Shown here: one piece after another, positions 5,720 to 5,809 of the stretch
How positions within the stretch are numbered: position 1 is the stretch's first letter
How the letters are laid out: the number at the start of each line of letters is the position of its first letter
NCBI GenBank assembly: GCA_018610125.1
Contig: JAHEOI010000385.1
Coordinates: forward strand, 1 to 5,809
Direction of reading: 5' to 3'
Source of the DNA: Verrucomicrobiota bacterium
Lineage (GTDB): Bacteria; Verrucomicrobiota; Verrucomicrobiia; Limisphaerales; JAHEOI01
Length of the DNA stretch: 5,809 bases
Program-made: the position numbers and the translations under genes
The notes under the pieces: generated by a model
The model's database searches: none
What the model saw: the letters and a program-made list of their open reading frames with translations, nothing else
What the model was told of the DNA's origin: nothing

Positions 5720-5809
5720 TTAATGATGAGAGTTCACCTGATTCAGTCCGCGCTGGACCAGAAGGCGGAGACTAAACTCGGCGGCCTGGCCGTCGGGGAA
5801 AGTAGCCAG
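5720..5809 (-). CDS. Possible C-terminal end of an unknown protein, partial
   Basis: An open minus-strand frame enters from the right edge and ends at TAA 5720-5722 after 29 residues, including ATFPDGQAAEFSLRLLVQRG and ending LNQVNSHH. The string is amphipathic and protein-like but I cannot name a family. An overlapping plus-strand frame from ATG 5693 to the edge (39 codons, beginning MSAEWHKHC, with no good ribosome binding site) is the competing reading. Strand choice is uncertain; flanking sequence would settle it. Confidence 0.25.
   Translation of the reverse strand: MATFPDGQAAEFSLRLLVQRGLNQVNSHH

Overview
The window is about 5.8 kb of moderately GC-rich bacterial DNA. The gene content includes an exported FG-GAP/VCBS propeller protein, a DUF58 protein, two polytopic lipid-linked glycosyltransferases and a trace of an enterochelin-esterase-like protein. 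Short palindromic and A/T-CGCG repeats are also present. This mix suggests a member of the PVC group, most likely Verrucomicrobiota or Planctomycetota. That assignment is an inference from family content and style; no rRNA or marker gene is present.

Layout. (1) 1-1643, minus strand: a two-gene unit. A secreted seven-bladed-type FG-GAP/VCBS protein (450-1643) is followed after 10 bp by the start of a DUF58 protein that runs off the left edge. The last codons and stop of the first gene form the ribosome binding site of the second, so the two are probably translationally coupled. (2) 1660-2368: a gene-poor stretch that looks like a small graveyard. On the minus strand it holds an intact-looking 56-codon DUF4160-type gene (2086-2256), a signal-peptide-like stub that stops at once (1985-2041), and in the same frame a fragment resembling the C-terminus of an esterase (1856-1984). 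An A-tract/CGC repeat lies at 1798-1827. (3) 2349-3619, plus strand: a promoter whose -10 box sits inside a perfect 17-bp inverted repeat, then a GT87/DUF2029-type membrane glycosyltransferase starting at a GTG only a few bases past the predicted transcription start. (4) 3647-5539, minus strand: a convergent GT39/PMT-type (ArnT-like) membrane glycosyltransferase. Its reading frame has absorbed a hydrophilic stretch of about 95 residues containing a palindromic REP-like element, and its last residues are encoded by a 9-bp TTCGCG-type repeat. (5) 5540-5809: intergenic DNA with a second copy of the REP-like palindrome, then a partial open region of undecided strand at the right edge.

The two glycosyltransferases would both use polyprenyl-phosphate sugars to modify lipids, glycans or proteins on the outer side of the inner membrane. 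They are convergent, so they are not one operon and joint function is not shown. I see no phage, CRISPR, RNA gene or complete mobile element. The most unusual feature is the repeat element carried in frame inside a membrane enzyme, followed by the near-leaderless palindromic promoter and the relics around 1856-2256.
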